A DNA stretch of 64,000 nucleotides from Isoetes taiwanensis (lineage: Eukaryota > Streptophyta > Lycopodiopsida > Isoetales > Isoetaceae), in NCBI GenBank assembly GCA_021234155.1, contig JAJEKV010000071.1, forward strand, positions 735,996 through 799,995, given 5' to 3'. Shown piece by piece: positions 1 to 15,795 of this stretch. Position 1 is the first letter of the stretch. The number at the start of each line of letters is the position of its first letter. The position numbers were made by a program, and so were the translations under genes. The notes beneath the pieces are model-generated. The model was not told the DNA's origin. It saw only the letters and a program-made list of their open reading frames with translations, and searched no databases.

Positions 1-3000
1 CTGTAAGTTGGCCGTATTGCTCTCAAAGGGTTTTAAACCCCACACACAACCCCTTCCCATTATGCCTTCTGGGATGGGCAAGAAGAGGACAACTTTTGCG
101 TAGTTTGTGTGTGTCCAACTTTGAATACTTGTCTTCTCATGCCGTGAAAACGACTACGTTGACATCATCGATAGTGAGAGGAGATGTTTAGGACACGCTC
201 TCAACGTAACTTATCTTGTCTCCTACTACTATATCCCTCAATGCTCCATTAGAATTACAAGGTACTGTCAAAATCTCCCCGGCCACTCAAAGACACTCCA
301 AGACTTCATGACCTGCGAAGTAAACTATCAGCCAAAGATTTCTTTGTAATATATATGTATGATTACTATTCTATCTTCGTGATTGAGTGATACGTTGGTT
401 CTAACTTTGAGGCAATTTTTCAGAAGGATGTATACCGCTTACTCTCCAATACTCACAAGCATCAAGCTTTCAATACTAAAATACTCCAATAATTCAAACC
501 AATACTGGCTGTAAACATTGTCTTATAGGGGCATTGTTCCAATACAATGATCAAAATTCCAGACAAGTACGTCCACATTTGTTACAATGATAAAACAATC
601 CAGGTACTCCAAAGCATATAACCTTCACATGGCGCATCGTCAAGGATCATCCTCGCGAGTGTCTGCTCAAGGAAAAATCATGGTGCTGTGAATTCGATTC
701 CATCTCTAAATCCATAGTTGATACGCGATGATCAGACGGAAAGTCGTGCCTTGTCTCGGTGTTCCCCGAATTCACCATCTCGGCAAAGAGGTGGCCAAAC
801 CAACACATACTCCATCCATTATTGAGCAGTCCGATTCAGCCGCATCTCTTTGATAAATCGCCGCGATATGCTTTTCTGGCGATATTTGACCACATAGAAC
901 CACGATTCTCCCCATTTTCGCCGCCATAAATGCCAGTTATCACCTTCCTCTACTTTCCTGATAGCCATTCTCCATCACCTTCAAAATGCCTCTCATCGAT
1001 TTCACTTTCAAGCACTTTCACCGCAGACTTATCCGCTTCTTTAGTGTAACATATTTCCAATTCTTCAATCTCGTGCTTGTTCACACAAGATGACCCGCTT
1101 CCTTTCAAACGCTACCACGTAAACAACTTAAACCTCTATGAGACACCCTTTTGTGCTTGACGGTTTGTAAGTATGTCCTGATACGTGGTATTTGTTGGTC
1201 CCCCACTCGCACACCAAGGTCTGGCCCTATCAACATCATCCTTTTCCACCAAGTACCCGTGAAGAAACAACAAGTATTGCATCTCACAGACAAAAAGATA
1301 ATATTAAAGACTTACTCATCACAAGACAGCCAGCTCACGACAGCACTTAAAGCATGAAAGCACTATTCATTTACGCGCCAGCTTTACAAAAAGACTACTC
1401 AACAATATGCCATGAAAGCATAATACCTTTTGATGTCCCCTGTTGGTACCTTCATTCCACCGAGTTGCGACCACATGTGCATCACAGCTGACTTCTAGCC
1501 TCACCCCATCATACTTGAGTCGCTTCTAGTGGAATGCCCCTTTTAAGGATCAGCTTCCTGCCCATCGTAAGCTCTCCCTTACCATGGCTGTCCCAAAGAA
1601 ATTCCACATCATTTCCTTCCCTAGCTCATGCGTGACATTCGAGGTAGGAAAGGAATGGGCCCAAGTGCATTTGAATTGGCTAGAACAAACCATCCGACCT
1701 CAAACTATGTCTATAAATTCACAGTAATTCATTTGATACAAGCCATGAATTGTGCTTTCAAGACAAGTACGCACAAAAAGAGGTCAAAGTTTATTATCAC
1801 TAAGTGAAAAATGGGTTTCCTTCAATAGCTTCTCGATCCTTTAACCCATGTCCATCCCAAGTATTTGATGTGACAAGAATTGTTATCCGGTCATTGTGCT
1901 AATGTCGCCTTTGAACTCTCCCTTTTGTATTTTATACATCTCTCTAAAAATCAATTACAAACCGAAATATTCGATATGTCCAGTAACTCCAATCGCCACC
2001 CCGGTTCCGGTCAAAATATTCAATGGGTCACGTAGAAATTTCAAACCTTCCAACGCCGCTCTCTTCAGCACAACTGGCGGACCGGCTTATCCTTTTTTCC
2101 CTTGCCATTTGAGGTCTCGGCTCTTTGTGCCGGCAGTCACCTCGGTCCCACCACTTTGCTTGATTTCTTTTACTTTGTTTCCCCTTCTTCAACTTCAGGC
2201 CGCAGCCTTCAGTCAGTGGTCCCAATCAGCCTACCTTGATTTCTTTACTTTGTTTCCCTTCGGTGACATTGGTTCTTTCTTTCTTCACGCCACCGACACC
2301 TCTTTTGGTAATCGCTATCAAGAACTCCACTCCAAATTTCTTTTTCATTTCCATCAATTCAGAATAAGGTTCAGAGGCATAAACAAGATTTAGCCGCTGG
2401 AAAGCACAAAAGTGCCACGGGATGATTATATCGCGATGTTAAAAAGATGTAATAAAGAGAGATACCCTTTCAAACGCTTCTTTCCATTCAAGCAAGAACT
2501 CATGATTCTCGACATATAGGTTATGCTTTATGCCACACTTCACATGTCCGTGACTGCTACCATGTTTATGCCATTCTTCACCCCGCCTTTGTTGTAAAAC
2601 TACAGCCCAGTTTCCGCCTTCTGCTGAGGCCTACATATATTATCGCCGTGACATCGCCTCCCCACCGTGGTCCATGGTACCCCGCGAAGACTTGCACTCT
2701 TTCACCATGAAATCCGCCATGATCTTAATGCATCCGCCACCCGCATACCCAACTCATATACGGTATATGCAACAAACGTTTCCCCTTCTCGATAATTTCT
2801 TTACATAACAGGCTTCAAACTCTAAAGCCTTTAAGCAAACACCAGGTGTTCGTGATGTGCCTTTCAGACAAGCAGGCGAACGGAAATTTAATGGTGGTCG
2901 CTATTAGAAATATTTGGCGCAACAATGCGTTACAGTGCAATTCTGTATGGAAACTCTTTACACCGCGGTGACCCATAAGCAGCAGGCGTGGATAAGAAAA

Positions 3001-4787
3001 TCTTAAGCCCGACTTCCAACAAAGGTTCATACTGATCTTCTTGGCGAGAGGTTCCCGCTGCTGTTTGCATCTGCTATGCTTTGCTTGCTGTGGGTGAGAG
3101 ACCGCGACCTCAACCTCCTTTTTGGGAAGTTAGACCACCTTAATTCATTTCCAAGGACGCTCCGCATTTTTCTTACAGCTTGGTAATTGTTGACCATGCA
3201 ACCATCATAAGAAATATTGCACATTAATCAATGAACATATCTCATCCAAAGATCACTCGCCAGATACAAGCACTTAAAAGCACTTAAAAAGAAGCACGTG
3301 CATGAAAGCAAGAATTAGATGCACCTAACAGCCCCGCCATAGTGGAATTGCATCTCGATTTTGTGGAAGAAGCCATCACCAAGCTGTTGAGGTTCGCCTC
3401 CAAAACATCATGGTTCCTTTGCCTCTTTGTGGCTGCCATTGTCTCTGCTTTAAGTTGTTGAGCAAAGCACCCCCGCCTTTGCACTCCTTTGGATTTGGCA
3501 AAATTCCGTGTTTCGAGATTTCCATTTCGTGGTGATGAACCACCCTCTTCATCACATCGGCCTTGAGTTCGGGTGAATGTTTTTGGTGAGCTTATTGAAG
3601 TAATCAACTACTTGCTTGGCTATTTCTTTACCTGCAAGGCCTCATGCTCGATCCTCCCCGCTCAGCCGCCACTTTTTCTCATCTTATTCCGTAATCAGAT
3701 TTCTTTTCGCCGCATCCAATTTCTTGTAAATTGCAGAGGAAACCGGATCTTCACGTGATATTTCCCCGTGGTTGCATTGACATCCAACAACTGAACACCG
3801 TATTGGGATTCATCAGCCGAAAATCCAATGCTAAACGTGTGATCGCTTCCCGTGCCCAGATCGTGGAGCCATGAAATTTTGAGAGAGGGAGAATAAGTGA
3901 ATTGAGGGAGAAATTTTGGCGGCCACATTTAAGTAATCCAATTTGTAACGTATTACCACACCACTCGCCACAAAAATCCAGCCAAAAGCCCACAATCATT
4001 TTTCCTAACGCTCGCTCGGAGGTGGACGCGGCGAAAGTACATGAAGGGCGAAAAGAAATGACTCGCGCTATTTCATCAGCACCCGGGATTAAGCAAAAGC
4101 AGGGTGCTGATAGCGGCTAAAACCTCTTTATAAGCATGCGCCCCGACGATGCTTTTGCTACCCACCAAAGATACTTTTCACCCCCGCCGCACTTTCATCC
4201 GCCAGAAAACACCGTGATCCCAAAACATGCTTACCTTCTTCACGGGCAAGATCTCCTCATCATGGTATAGACTCACTACATGCCGCCATAGATCATGTGT
4301 ACAAATGAATATCTTCATGTTTATGTTTCCCGAGATTATTCCGTAAAAGTTTGACTCCGCCACATAACGCCACATGTGATTTGCTGCTCAGGCTTTTATG
4401 AACAATCTTTTGCCGCTGCATAATGCGCCTCAGATTGACTCTTATAGAAAGCTTTCTGCTTCTATACTACTTCTTTCCCAGTTTCCTTGGCTGGCATAAT
4501 CTTGATCAAACCAAGAGTTGCATGGCAGCCCCTTTTCTCGTTCTATGAGGTACAAACATCTCTTTGCGTAATCATCCAATATTGCATGCAATCGAAGCCA
4601 TCAATCTCTAGATCGCCTCCATCCCATGATAAATTCACGCTTTCGCTTCTCTACACAACAAGCGGAACCAAGATTTGCAAATGGGGCTTCATAAAGTACC
4701 TCTTAGAATTCATATTGGCAAAGATCGGCCCAACATCATTGGCTTATCTACCCGCAGACCGAAAAATAGAGGGTCATGGGTCTGATT
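1..4787. other. Gene-poor degenerate sequence
   Basis: I see no gene with recognisable domains here. Short open frames occur on both strands but none is longer than about 110 codons and none matches a family I know. The minus strand directly follows the LINE endonuclease at 4,788-5,590, so the reverse transcriptase of that LINE would be expected here. I could not find its YADD-like or GxxQGxxLSP-like motifs, so this is either heavily decayed LINE sequence or unrelated DNA. Minus-strand frames near 2,030-2,390 and 3,284-3,607 are lysine/arginine-rich but unassigned. Confidence 0.4.
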
Positions 4788-5590
4788 CTAACTCTTTTCT
4801 TCGCTTACAACAAAATCAAGAAGACCATCGATCTTCCTCCTGAAAACCACTACATAATCCATCGTGACTTTTTTTCCCCGCATGTGTTCTTTTACCGAAA
4901 GTGTGGAAAGCGCTTTAATCCATTTACATATCATCAAATTTGCACTACCGCATAAATTCGTAAATTGCCTACCGCCTTTGTTATGATTGTATCTTTTGAT
5001 GACCGCTTTTTGCCTCGCTATCTCCCTCCTTCCTTGTCGCCCATGGCCATCAACCATAGCGGATCCTTATCACCCGCGGAGTGCAATGGCTTGCCGACCG
5101 CCGTTTGCATTGAAATCGCCGCCGCCAAAATCACATTGCCTCGCCCCGAAAAATTCATGATATCTTGCTCCAATGCAAAAATAAATCATCACTAGAAGCA
5201 TCGATTCTTTATAAATTTGTTTATGCTTTGGTGCTTAAATAGCACACGTACCATATAATACATTTTACAAGATCCCTTTATTTCCCAGCCATAAATATTG
5301 TCCATTCGATCTTTCTTTATGCCATAGATCATCTCTTTGTACACCGGTCTCACAAAACATGCAAAGCCGCCATTTCCCATGTTCCAGATGTCCAAATCTT
5401 CTATTACAATTGAATAAATCATGTCAAAAATCCTTCATGTCGTGGAGAGCATATAAATCTTGCTCTTTGGTCTCCACAAAAATGATTACATCTCCAAGGC
5501 CATCCAAGATTCTTTGCATACTCACAATTTTATCAATTGTTAACCCGCTTATATTCCATACAACCACGCCAGCAATCCCTCCCAAGTACC
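4780..5590 (-). pseudogene. LINE ORF2 endonuclease domain remnant
   Basis: Minus-strand frames give the landmarks of an exonuclease-endonuclease-phosphatase domain in order. VVVWNISGL with FVETKE (about 5,575 to 5,470) fits the N-terminal Asn/Glu motifs. GGFACFVRPVYKEMIYG (about 5,370) follows. GDFNA (about 5,115) is the catalytic Asp/Asn motif. TMDYVVV and a following HDPLFFGLRV (about 4,870 to 4,760) fit the 'DYVL...SDHxPL' end of the domain. In LINEs this enzyme nicks the target for reverse transcription. Frameshifts and stops separate the blocks. Near GDFNA the sequence is a run of GGCGGCGGCG where a CTGG-type sequence would restore the usual motif, as discussed in the findings. Confidence 0.65.
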
Positions 5591-6343
5591 TATTCAACTA
5601 TTGCTTTTCCCTTTAAACCATTTCACCTTTCGATTGTTTGTTTTCGCTTCTTTAAACTTCGCCATCTCTTTGTTTCTTCTCCCGCAGTTGCTCCTTGGTC
5701 AAATCATCATTTACCCACATAAACTTACCTTTGAGAGTATGCCTCTGCTTGAGCACCTGGAAACGATCTTCCCGGGTTGCAAATTTCACCAAAATATGCC
5801 TTGTGCCCTGTTCTTTTTTGCCAATTCTAAATGCATCAAGAGGGCCTAATTCCGACACCGCGATATCCTCTTCAAAGAATTTGAGACTACGGACTTTGTG
5901 TCTTCATTTTGATTCTCAGTCAAACCAACAATGCGAATGTTCAATGCACGTTGCTTCCTTTCCTGAGCTTCTACATAACTCTCAAAATTATGTTTCAGTT
6001 CTAATATCTCTGCTTCCCCATGGTCCGATTCTTCATCTTCCCCAGAGAGTTGCCTCGCAGATCTTTAATTTCCAGCTTTTTACAAGATCCATCTCCCTCT
6101 AACTGCTGCAAGCCCGACTCAACACTTCATTCTCTGCCCTAAGATTTTTAATTTCCAAGATCAATTTCTCTCCCTCTTTGTCGATTCCCCGCCGAACGCA
6201 AAGGATCTCTCTCCGATTGTTCCCAGAGAGATTTCTTCATCGGCCTGGTCTGAGGGCTCCCCATCGGATTCATGGTTAGGCTTCTTGGATTTGGGTCCCT
6301 TAGGGATGGCCATAGGAAAATAGTACGAAATCTGAAAGCGCAA
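4788..6343 (-). mobile_element. Decayed LINE (ORF1 plus endonuclease part of ORF2)
   Basis: Two LINE domains lie in order on the minus strand: an ORF1-type RNA-binding protein (about 6,313 to 5,652) followed by an apurinic-like endonuclease (about 5,590 to 4,780). The reading frame changes several times and stops are frequent, so the element is dead or badly read. Upstream of the ORF1 ATG, the minus strand is a CT-repeat, which marks the 5' limit of recognisable element. No 3' end or target duplication could be identified. Confidence 0.7.
5652..6313 (-). pseudogene. LINE ORF1 remnant, L1-type RNA-binding domain
   Basis: The likely start is the ATG at 6,313-6,311, giving an N-terminus MAIPKGPKSKK, then an acidic stretch, then a leucine/glutamate-rich segment (REKLILEIKNLRAENEVL) typical of the coiled coil of LINE ORF1. 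After several broken frames, 5,858-5,652 encodes a segment with LDAFRIGKK, HILVKFATREDR and LKGKFMWVNDDLT. This matches the pattern of the L1 ORF1 RNA-recognition domain, where a basic 'R-G-K' strand is followed by 'ILVKF' and 'VNEDLT'. In L1-like elements this protein binds the element RNA as a trimer. Frames are disrupted between about 5,860 and 6,160. The family call is fairly safe; function is lost. Confidence 0.65.
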
Positions 6344-6353
6344 AAGGGAGCGC

Positions 6354-9799
<3,446 letters not shown>

Positions 9800-12577
9800 T
9801 CACTCTCTTTTAGTTCCTGATATCAGTTCGAAAAGTGGAGTTGTGGGAGAAGATAAGTTATAGGCTTTAGAATCCTGCACAAGCATATTACCTGTCCATA
9901 AAAATTAAGACAGGATTAGAGATTACATGGAAAATCACTGAAACATTGTTCATGAGAACTGTACCAAGCCAAAGCGCTTAGTGCAGCTGATTCCTGTGAA
10001 CACTGGACCGCTTTTACACACTTGAAGCTGGTGTACAAATAGCATTCATAGTAACCATTGGTAGCCAAATATCATTGGTAAACCAAATGTGCAAGGATAA
10101 ATGAATGAATACTTACATCCACATGCTCAATAAAACACCCCATCCTTGTAGAAGAGCTCCCCAAGATGATCCAGTGAACCTGATATATTTTAGTTTTAGA
10201 TTTGTGTCCCTATTACCATGTTACAGAGAAGGAAAAATAGTACATACCACATCAGATCCCTTGTAAACAGCGCTCGTGGAAGGAGAAGGCCATTTCCTAG
10301 CATTGCTAGCAATATAGTCAGAACAGAAAGTCCTCGGATATTTCCAGGATTTAAAAAGTTTGACCACTGCCAAGGCAGCATACCATCATGTTAGGCACAA
10401 ATCAATGACACATTTGAAGAATGCTATACTGTGAGCATTGAAATGGTAAGCACAATAATCAGCACAGATTGCATAAAGATACAACACAGCAGAAATCCAC
10501 ATGCAGTTTCTATGGGTGTTTGTCTTCAAAGAGCCACTTTCCTTGGAGTTCTTAGAAATTTAGTCAACAGATTCTTCAACTAATTTTCTCACTTTAGCTA
10601 GTTTTATGTTCAAGTGCCAAGAGCACATTCATAAGCGGCCATGATTAACTCCTAATTAATTCGAGTTTTAACATCACGATTTGTGTATGCTCACCATTTG
10701 TGCAACTGGTCCCCACATAAAGAGTAAGGTAGCAGACCATGCAGCAAGGCCACCCATGAACTTGTGCATTTGCTTTGGAAGCTTCCCAAGACGCTCCTAG
10801 AACCATAAGCAAGCATGCCATCCTTTAGTTACAGCTGCAATCTGTATGTTCATACACCAAGTTAAATGCTTGCACCAGAGTAACCAGTGTGAGGACACCA
10901 GTAAATGCAGCAATTCCAGGGACATTACTGGGGAAGGTAAGGCTGAAAAGTTGACCACATGACCTGTGAAAGGCAATAGCCAGCTAAGCAGAGGTTTAGA
11001 ATAAATAACTCAGAAAAATATAGTACTAAAAATGCAAAAGAAAGCATTCCCAGAAGTGGCCCTATCAACAAATTCCATTTATCACCAACTGAAAGATATT
11101 GGAATCTTGGCTTAACATATCACATTCTACCCAATAAATACCTGTGGAAGGACGGAAACCCCTCCAACACTAATAACATCTTGCCAAAGCTTCCATAGAC
11201 TTGCACTCAACATGTTATTGTAGTTGAGAAAGTTGACAACATAACCGAGACCTACAGCCACTGTCGTTGCAATGAAAGCAGTAGATGGCATTGCTCCTGC
11301 AATAGCAAGCTGAACAAGCACCATATAAGTTGAAAGGACACCTACTGCTTGAACAATCATGGCCTTTTTCTTTCTTCCCCTAAGTATGAGAGCAGGATAA
11401 GTTCCCAAGCAATCCAGTGAGCAGGCCCTGCATGGCATATAAACAGTGTTTAGAACAAAACCAAATGTCTGACGTTTCAGAATTCATTAACATTCTTTTA
11501 ATGAGAAGAACCTTGGATATTCTAATATTGCCCACACATCCTGGTCTTATTAAAGAACACTAATTATCTCTCACTCTGAACAGTTATATAATTGTTTCCT
11601 AAACTATTTCATTCCAACAATGAATGCTTATTCTGAAATATCAACAATCCCATCCTCTTCATAACTGTGCTACCATTATGACATACCCCTCCTTTTGATA
11701 AGGCATCCGTTCATCCCTTTCTTTTTGTTAAGGCCTTGTGTCTCTACCCTAATCTAACAAATATTCTAATTAAAAGGAGGAAGAAGGAGAAGGAGAAGGA
11801 GAAGGAGAAGCAGAAGTTGTTTTAATGTCCACTTTAGGTTAAACTGATGTAATCTATGAGCTGTTCACTACCACACAGATCAACAGGTGAATTGAGACTG
11901 GCAGATCACTATATGGGATCCCTATAGTCAGGTTATTTCTGTAGCAAAATTTACTGAACTAATCAAAGTCAATCACCCATCATTTCCTCTTGATTTCTAC
12001 TAATTTCAATATTCCAAGAAAACAAAGGAATGGAAAAACACCACTGACCATCCATGGATTGCAAAAGCGTTGTCTTATTTCCGGCCATTAAATTTTGTAT
12101 ATTCAGTATAAACTGTCGTAATTGCAAAAGAAGGAAAGGAAGTGTAGCAGATGCAGCCAACTTCTCGCTGGTCGAGTTCCAATAGGAGTATGCATCGCTT
12201 TTTGAACTGGTCTTGATGGGGTTGATAGAAGCCTGAAAATTCTAAACAAACGTCAGCAACATTCTGCATTTTCTTTCCCCAACAAATAAAGCAGGAAAAT
12301 AGGTCTACATTAAAAGATAACCTGTGCTATGGCAGCATCCTCTGCAGTACATCTAACTGGAACTGCAGACTTCTGCTTCATATGAGAAACAGATTTCATA
12401 GCACAAAAAGGCTCCAAGGTTCTGTTTTGCCATGATCTGAAAGCCTGCACAAACTTGTCAGTTCATATATCAAAATGCACAATATTGAGCACAAATTCAG
12501 ACCCTGATTCTCACCTTAACAGGGACACATGGGGAATCTTTGGATCCCCAGTAAGTTGGAGAAAGCAAAGCTTCCAT
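9800..12577 (-). CDS. MEX1: MEX1-like plastid maltose exporter (split gene)
   Basis: Maltose excess protein 1 exports maltose from starch breakdown across the inner chloroplast envelope. Nine exons are resolved: 12577-12515, 12444-12322, 12232-12049, 11427-11142, 10963-10876, 10796-10695, 10366-10248, 10179-10117 and 9874-9800 (stop TGA). Introns have GT-AG ends. Family landmarks in order are PFLLLQL with NLMAGN, GLLTGLLGNLS, VQAVGVLSTYMVL, SVGGVSVLPQ, GLAAWSATLLFMWGPVAQM, FLNPGNIRGLS, MLGNGLLLPRALFTRDLMW, GSSWGALLQG and the C-terminal DSKAYNLSSP. The start is the MEALLSP methionine; an in-frame ATG lies at 12,607. The first two exons are Ser/Lys-rich and variable, as in a plastid transit peptide. 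One short exon between 10,117 and 9,874 was not identified. Apparent one-base shifts occur at the end of exon 3, in exon 4 and in exon 5; those in exons 4 and 5 lie next to CAG/CTG and may be read errors. Family call is firm; integrity is uncertain. Confidence 0.88.
11773..11815. repeat. GGAGAA purine repeat in MEX1 intron 3
   Basis: A short (GGAGAA)n-type purine tract lies inside the 621-base intron between MEX1 exons 3 and 4. It is simple sequence with no coding role. Confidence 0.85.
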
Positions 12578-13094
12578 GGCACCAGTACTAGCCTGAAATG
12601 CCTGCATAGAAGAAGAAATCCGTAACAGGACTAAGATCAGACGACTGGGTGCATGAAACAGGCTACCGTATCAATCAAAGTGAAGGTACAGAGCAAAGCA
12701 TATCATACTTAAATAATCAACAGAAAGCTCAAAAGAAATAGATCAGAACCTGGAAATCGATTGGAGCAAGGCAGGCCAAAGAAATGGAATAATTTGGAGG
12801 GATGGGTCGATTGAAAAGGATGAATAATTGGATGCAGGGCTCAAGATTCGATGACGTGGCATGCAATTAGTGGCAATGCCCAAAAGAGAAATATCGCGCC
12901 GACATGTGTCATGATGACCCGATACAAGTGGAACTCGTGATTTTTGGAAATGTGAGCATTCTTCGTGTATTGTCAACTTGCAGATCGATTTCACATGCTT
13001 CTACACCAGATCTACAGCATTACATGTACCGCCCATTTTTAGGGTTAGAAGTATTTTCAAATTGTAAGCTTTTTATTCTTATGCCCAAAATTAT
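12578..13094. other. 5' flank of MEX1
   Basis: This is the upstream side of MEX1 and would hold its 5' leader and promoter. The sequence before the chosen start (CATTTCAG at about 12,600-12,593) could be a splice acceptor, so an intron in the 5' leader is possible. I see no clear TATA box that I would assign. A plus-strand frame from 12,904 runs into the GC-rich foldback and is not considered a gene. Confidence 0.35.
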
Positions 13095-13258
13095 GGGAGC
13101 AGAGGCATTACGCTCTGTAGGGCTTCGAGGCGGCGCCGCCAGCCGAGGCGGCGCACGAGCGGCGGAGCTGCGAGTGCCCGCCGAGGCTGACGGCGCCGCC
13201 GAGAAGCCCTACCAGGGCATGATGCCCTGCTCCCGTGAATTACGGGACGTAATTCACG
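13095..13258. repeat. GC-rich foldback plus adjoining perfect hairpin
   Basis: Positions 13,095-13,234 form a long imperfect hairpin. The outer arms GGGAGCAG and CTGCTCCC pair. Inner arms GTAGGGCTTC and GAAGCCCTAC pair, and the core GGCGGCGCCG pairs with CGGCGCCGCC. Directly adjoining it is a perfect 11-base stem, CGTGAATTACG, loop GGA, CGTAATTCACG (13,234-13,258). The block is far more GC-rich than its AT-rich surroundings. It could be a foldback transposon or small-RNA hairpin; I see no target-site duplication that decides. Confidence 0.7.
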
Positions 13259-14234
13259 ATTACGAACAGCAGAGGGTTTTTTTAGAGGAAAATAACAGTA
13301 ATCAGGGCCAGGTGTGTATTACGGGTTCAATATCTCGTTGTAAAAGTGGCCATTATCATTGTAAAGTTAGTGGGCAAATCTGGTTGCGTGTCCTATAAGT
13401 TTCGGCTCCTTACAAACATTAAAAATTGTATCTATCCATCCATCTTAAAAGTATGTCTTGAAGTTGTGTGCTTCTATAGTGTGATATGGGGAATGTAATT
13501 CTTTCTCTCGGATAACATTGTCTTGTGAAAGAAAGTAAAACAATGAACTTGGGGTTAGATTGTGAATGAGCTCATGGACATTAAATAAATAAATAAATAC
13601 TATTAATGGATGCCTGCGAGGCTCTAAAATTTGGTTATCATGTTGCGGTTTTACTTGTTCTTGAATGAAAATTTTAAGTTGTTGGTAGCCAAGCCAGGCA
13701 TTTGCTTGGGGATAAGTCAGTAGAACTTATGTACTCATATAGACATATATATATTGTTTATATGTTGATGAAAGTTTTAAGATGTTGACAATTGAAAAGT
13801 TCTTTGACTCAAGTTCTGAAAGGATTAGAATAGACGGTGGATTCTTAAAGAACACATCTATTTTTAAGTTAAAAAGAATGGTATAACATTATATGTACTA
13901 CTAATAGCAAAGGAATGGTATAACATTATATGTACTAATAGCATGTTTATAGGCATTTGCTAAAATTCATTTAAACTTTGAAAATTTGAAGTATTATATT
14001 ATTTTGTCCATTTGAACAGTTGAGGTTAAATGTCATCTCGTTTTGTCAAAATATTTTACGGTTTTGATTTTGGATATATTGTATTCCATGGGAACTTTAT
14101 TTCCAACAACACATGAAATATAGCATACCACCATTTATGTGATAATGATCACTTTGCTATTTAATAAGAGAGATGGCTATATGATGTCCTTAAGGAGAAT
14201 TGTGAATGCTTGCATATTTAGATAGGGGAAGGGC
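13259..14234. other. AT-rich stretch without a gene
   Basis: No coding potential is evident. A short imperfect tandem duplication (GGTATAACATTATATGTACTA twice) lies at about 13,879-13,945, and AAAT repeats occur at about 13,584-13,597. Confidence 0.45.
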
Positions 14235-14242
14235 ATTGGGAC

Positions 14243-14435
14243 TTGATTCCGGCTTTTAGGTGGGTCCCCTGATGGGCGCGGTAGCCGGAGCGAAGTCACT
14301 GAAACCGGAATCAAGGACCAATTGTCCTTCCCCCACAATATAGAAATAGGGGAGATTTTTTTTCCCCCTTTTTCTCGGCTTGGCGCCGAGCTTCGCCGAG
14401 GCGCCGAGTCGGCGCTACCGGGCACCGCACCGTGA
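14243..14435. repeat. Second inverted-repeat block, GC-rich
   Basis: TTGATTCCGG at 14,243-14,252 is matched by its exact reverse complement CCGGAATCAA at 14,305-14,314. About 60 bases further, 14,374-14,418 is a dense GC-rich foldback built from repeated GGCGCC palindromes (CTTGGCGCCGAG, CGAGGCGCCGAG). It resembles the block at 13,095 in composition, but I see no clear sequence identity between them. Confidence 0.55.
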
Positions 14436-15795
14436 GCTTCATGGTCAAGGCGCTTTGTTTGTTGTGCTTTCTTATTGTTGCATTTCTTGCTTTTGAAGGC
14501 GATTGTCTTGTTTCTTGATCTTGGTAGAGTTTTTCTATGGCAAGAAAGGCTTTGCTCACGATTCTTCTTGTAGTGTCCGGTATAAACAGAGTTGGAGCAA
14601 AATATCAAGTGCTACTGTGTTTTCGCCTAATTTCTAACAATCCTTTTGTTGATTTTCGCTATTATTTAACTAGTTTTTTTGTCTTACTGTGCTTAAGAAG
14701 GCGTGACGCTATCTATTCCGGCCGACTTTTTACTTTCGATTCATGCCTGCGGGTGTTTTAAGTGTTTAGATAAGATTCTTGCATATAAACTTGTCGCCTT
14801 TTGTGCATGCAAGCATTTTTATGATACGATCTTGTTTTTTTTGTGTTGCAAATAGCTCAAATGCTACATTGGCTAAAAAGCAAAAGGTATTAGCAAAGAA
14901 GTATTTCCTTTGCAACGGGATATGGCACCGAATGGTAGAACCAAGGTCTTTCCTTTAGACCTGATGGCGTTCTTTAATGGTAGAACCAAGGTCAAGAGTC
15001 GCAAAAAAGGGGGGGTCAATTTCGTGAGACACATGCCATCCGATGGTTTTAGGTCTCGATTAAACATGGATAGAGCCAAAATGGAAAGAGCATTTCGCAT
15101 TGATCCAACGCTTGTTGCGTAACCTTTTCAAAGGTTTTTGTGATGGAAGCATAATTTTAGTATGTGATTTGAATATGACAAAGGGTTCGCTGAATGTAAC
15201 TCGCTTTTGAATTATGACAAAGGAATGCAACTCGCTTTTAAAAATACGTAAATTTACAAAAAAAAAAACATGGAGGACCGGTTCAACCCGGCCACCCGAA
15301 TCGTGGCACCCAATTTCCTTTCCCGTTATTGGCAAGTGACTCCTAGTGGGCATTACCATCCTTATGCACATCCGTTAGGCCTACGTAAAACATCTAAACC
15401 GGTGGAAGGTGGCAAAACTATCTCTTTGTGTGAAAGATTACTATGGCAAAACATGTGCCAAGTAATACATAATATTTATGTATATATCATCAATTCTACT
15501 TGCTTCAAAAAAAAATTAGAATAGAATAAAGTTTTTTGCAAAGGGTTGTTTGGGGAAAAACCCAGAATAAATTTGTTGAAAAACCGAATAAATACAAAAT
15601 ACAACTATATATATCATGGGGAGATACTTATGTACACGATCATGTGGTGCCCGAGGGCCGAAATGATCTCTACGATCCATGATCTCTTGAAGGTTTGATC
15701 CCAACCTTCGTGACGAGCCTCGTGGCTCAACATCTAATGCAAGGGCCGGGGCTGTATGGACCAGCCAACATCAACATAGCACGTACCTAATATCC
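14436..15795. other. No gene recognised
   Basis: Short open frames only. A frame at 14,910-15,122 contains two copies of a phrase encoding NGRTKV (near 14,931 and 14,979), a small direct repeat, but no known domain. The minus strand from about 15,700 downwards may be the 3' untranslated part of the LINE that ends near 15,796; no tail or target duplication fixes its end. Confidence 0.35.

Noticed and set aside
12904-13398. A 164-codon frame across the GC-rich foldback
   Set aside because: The Ala/Gly/Arg-rich centre is the translation of the hairpin arms; flanking residues show no domain, and it runs antisense into the MEX1 upstream region.
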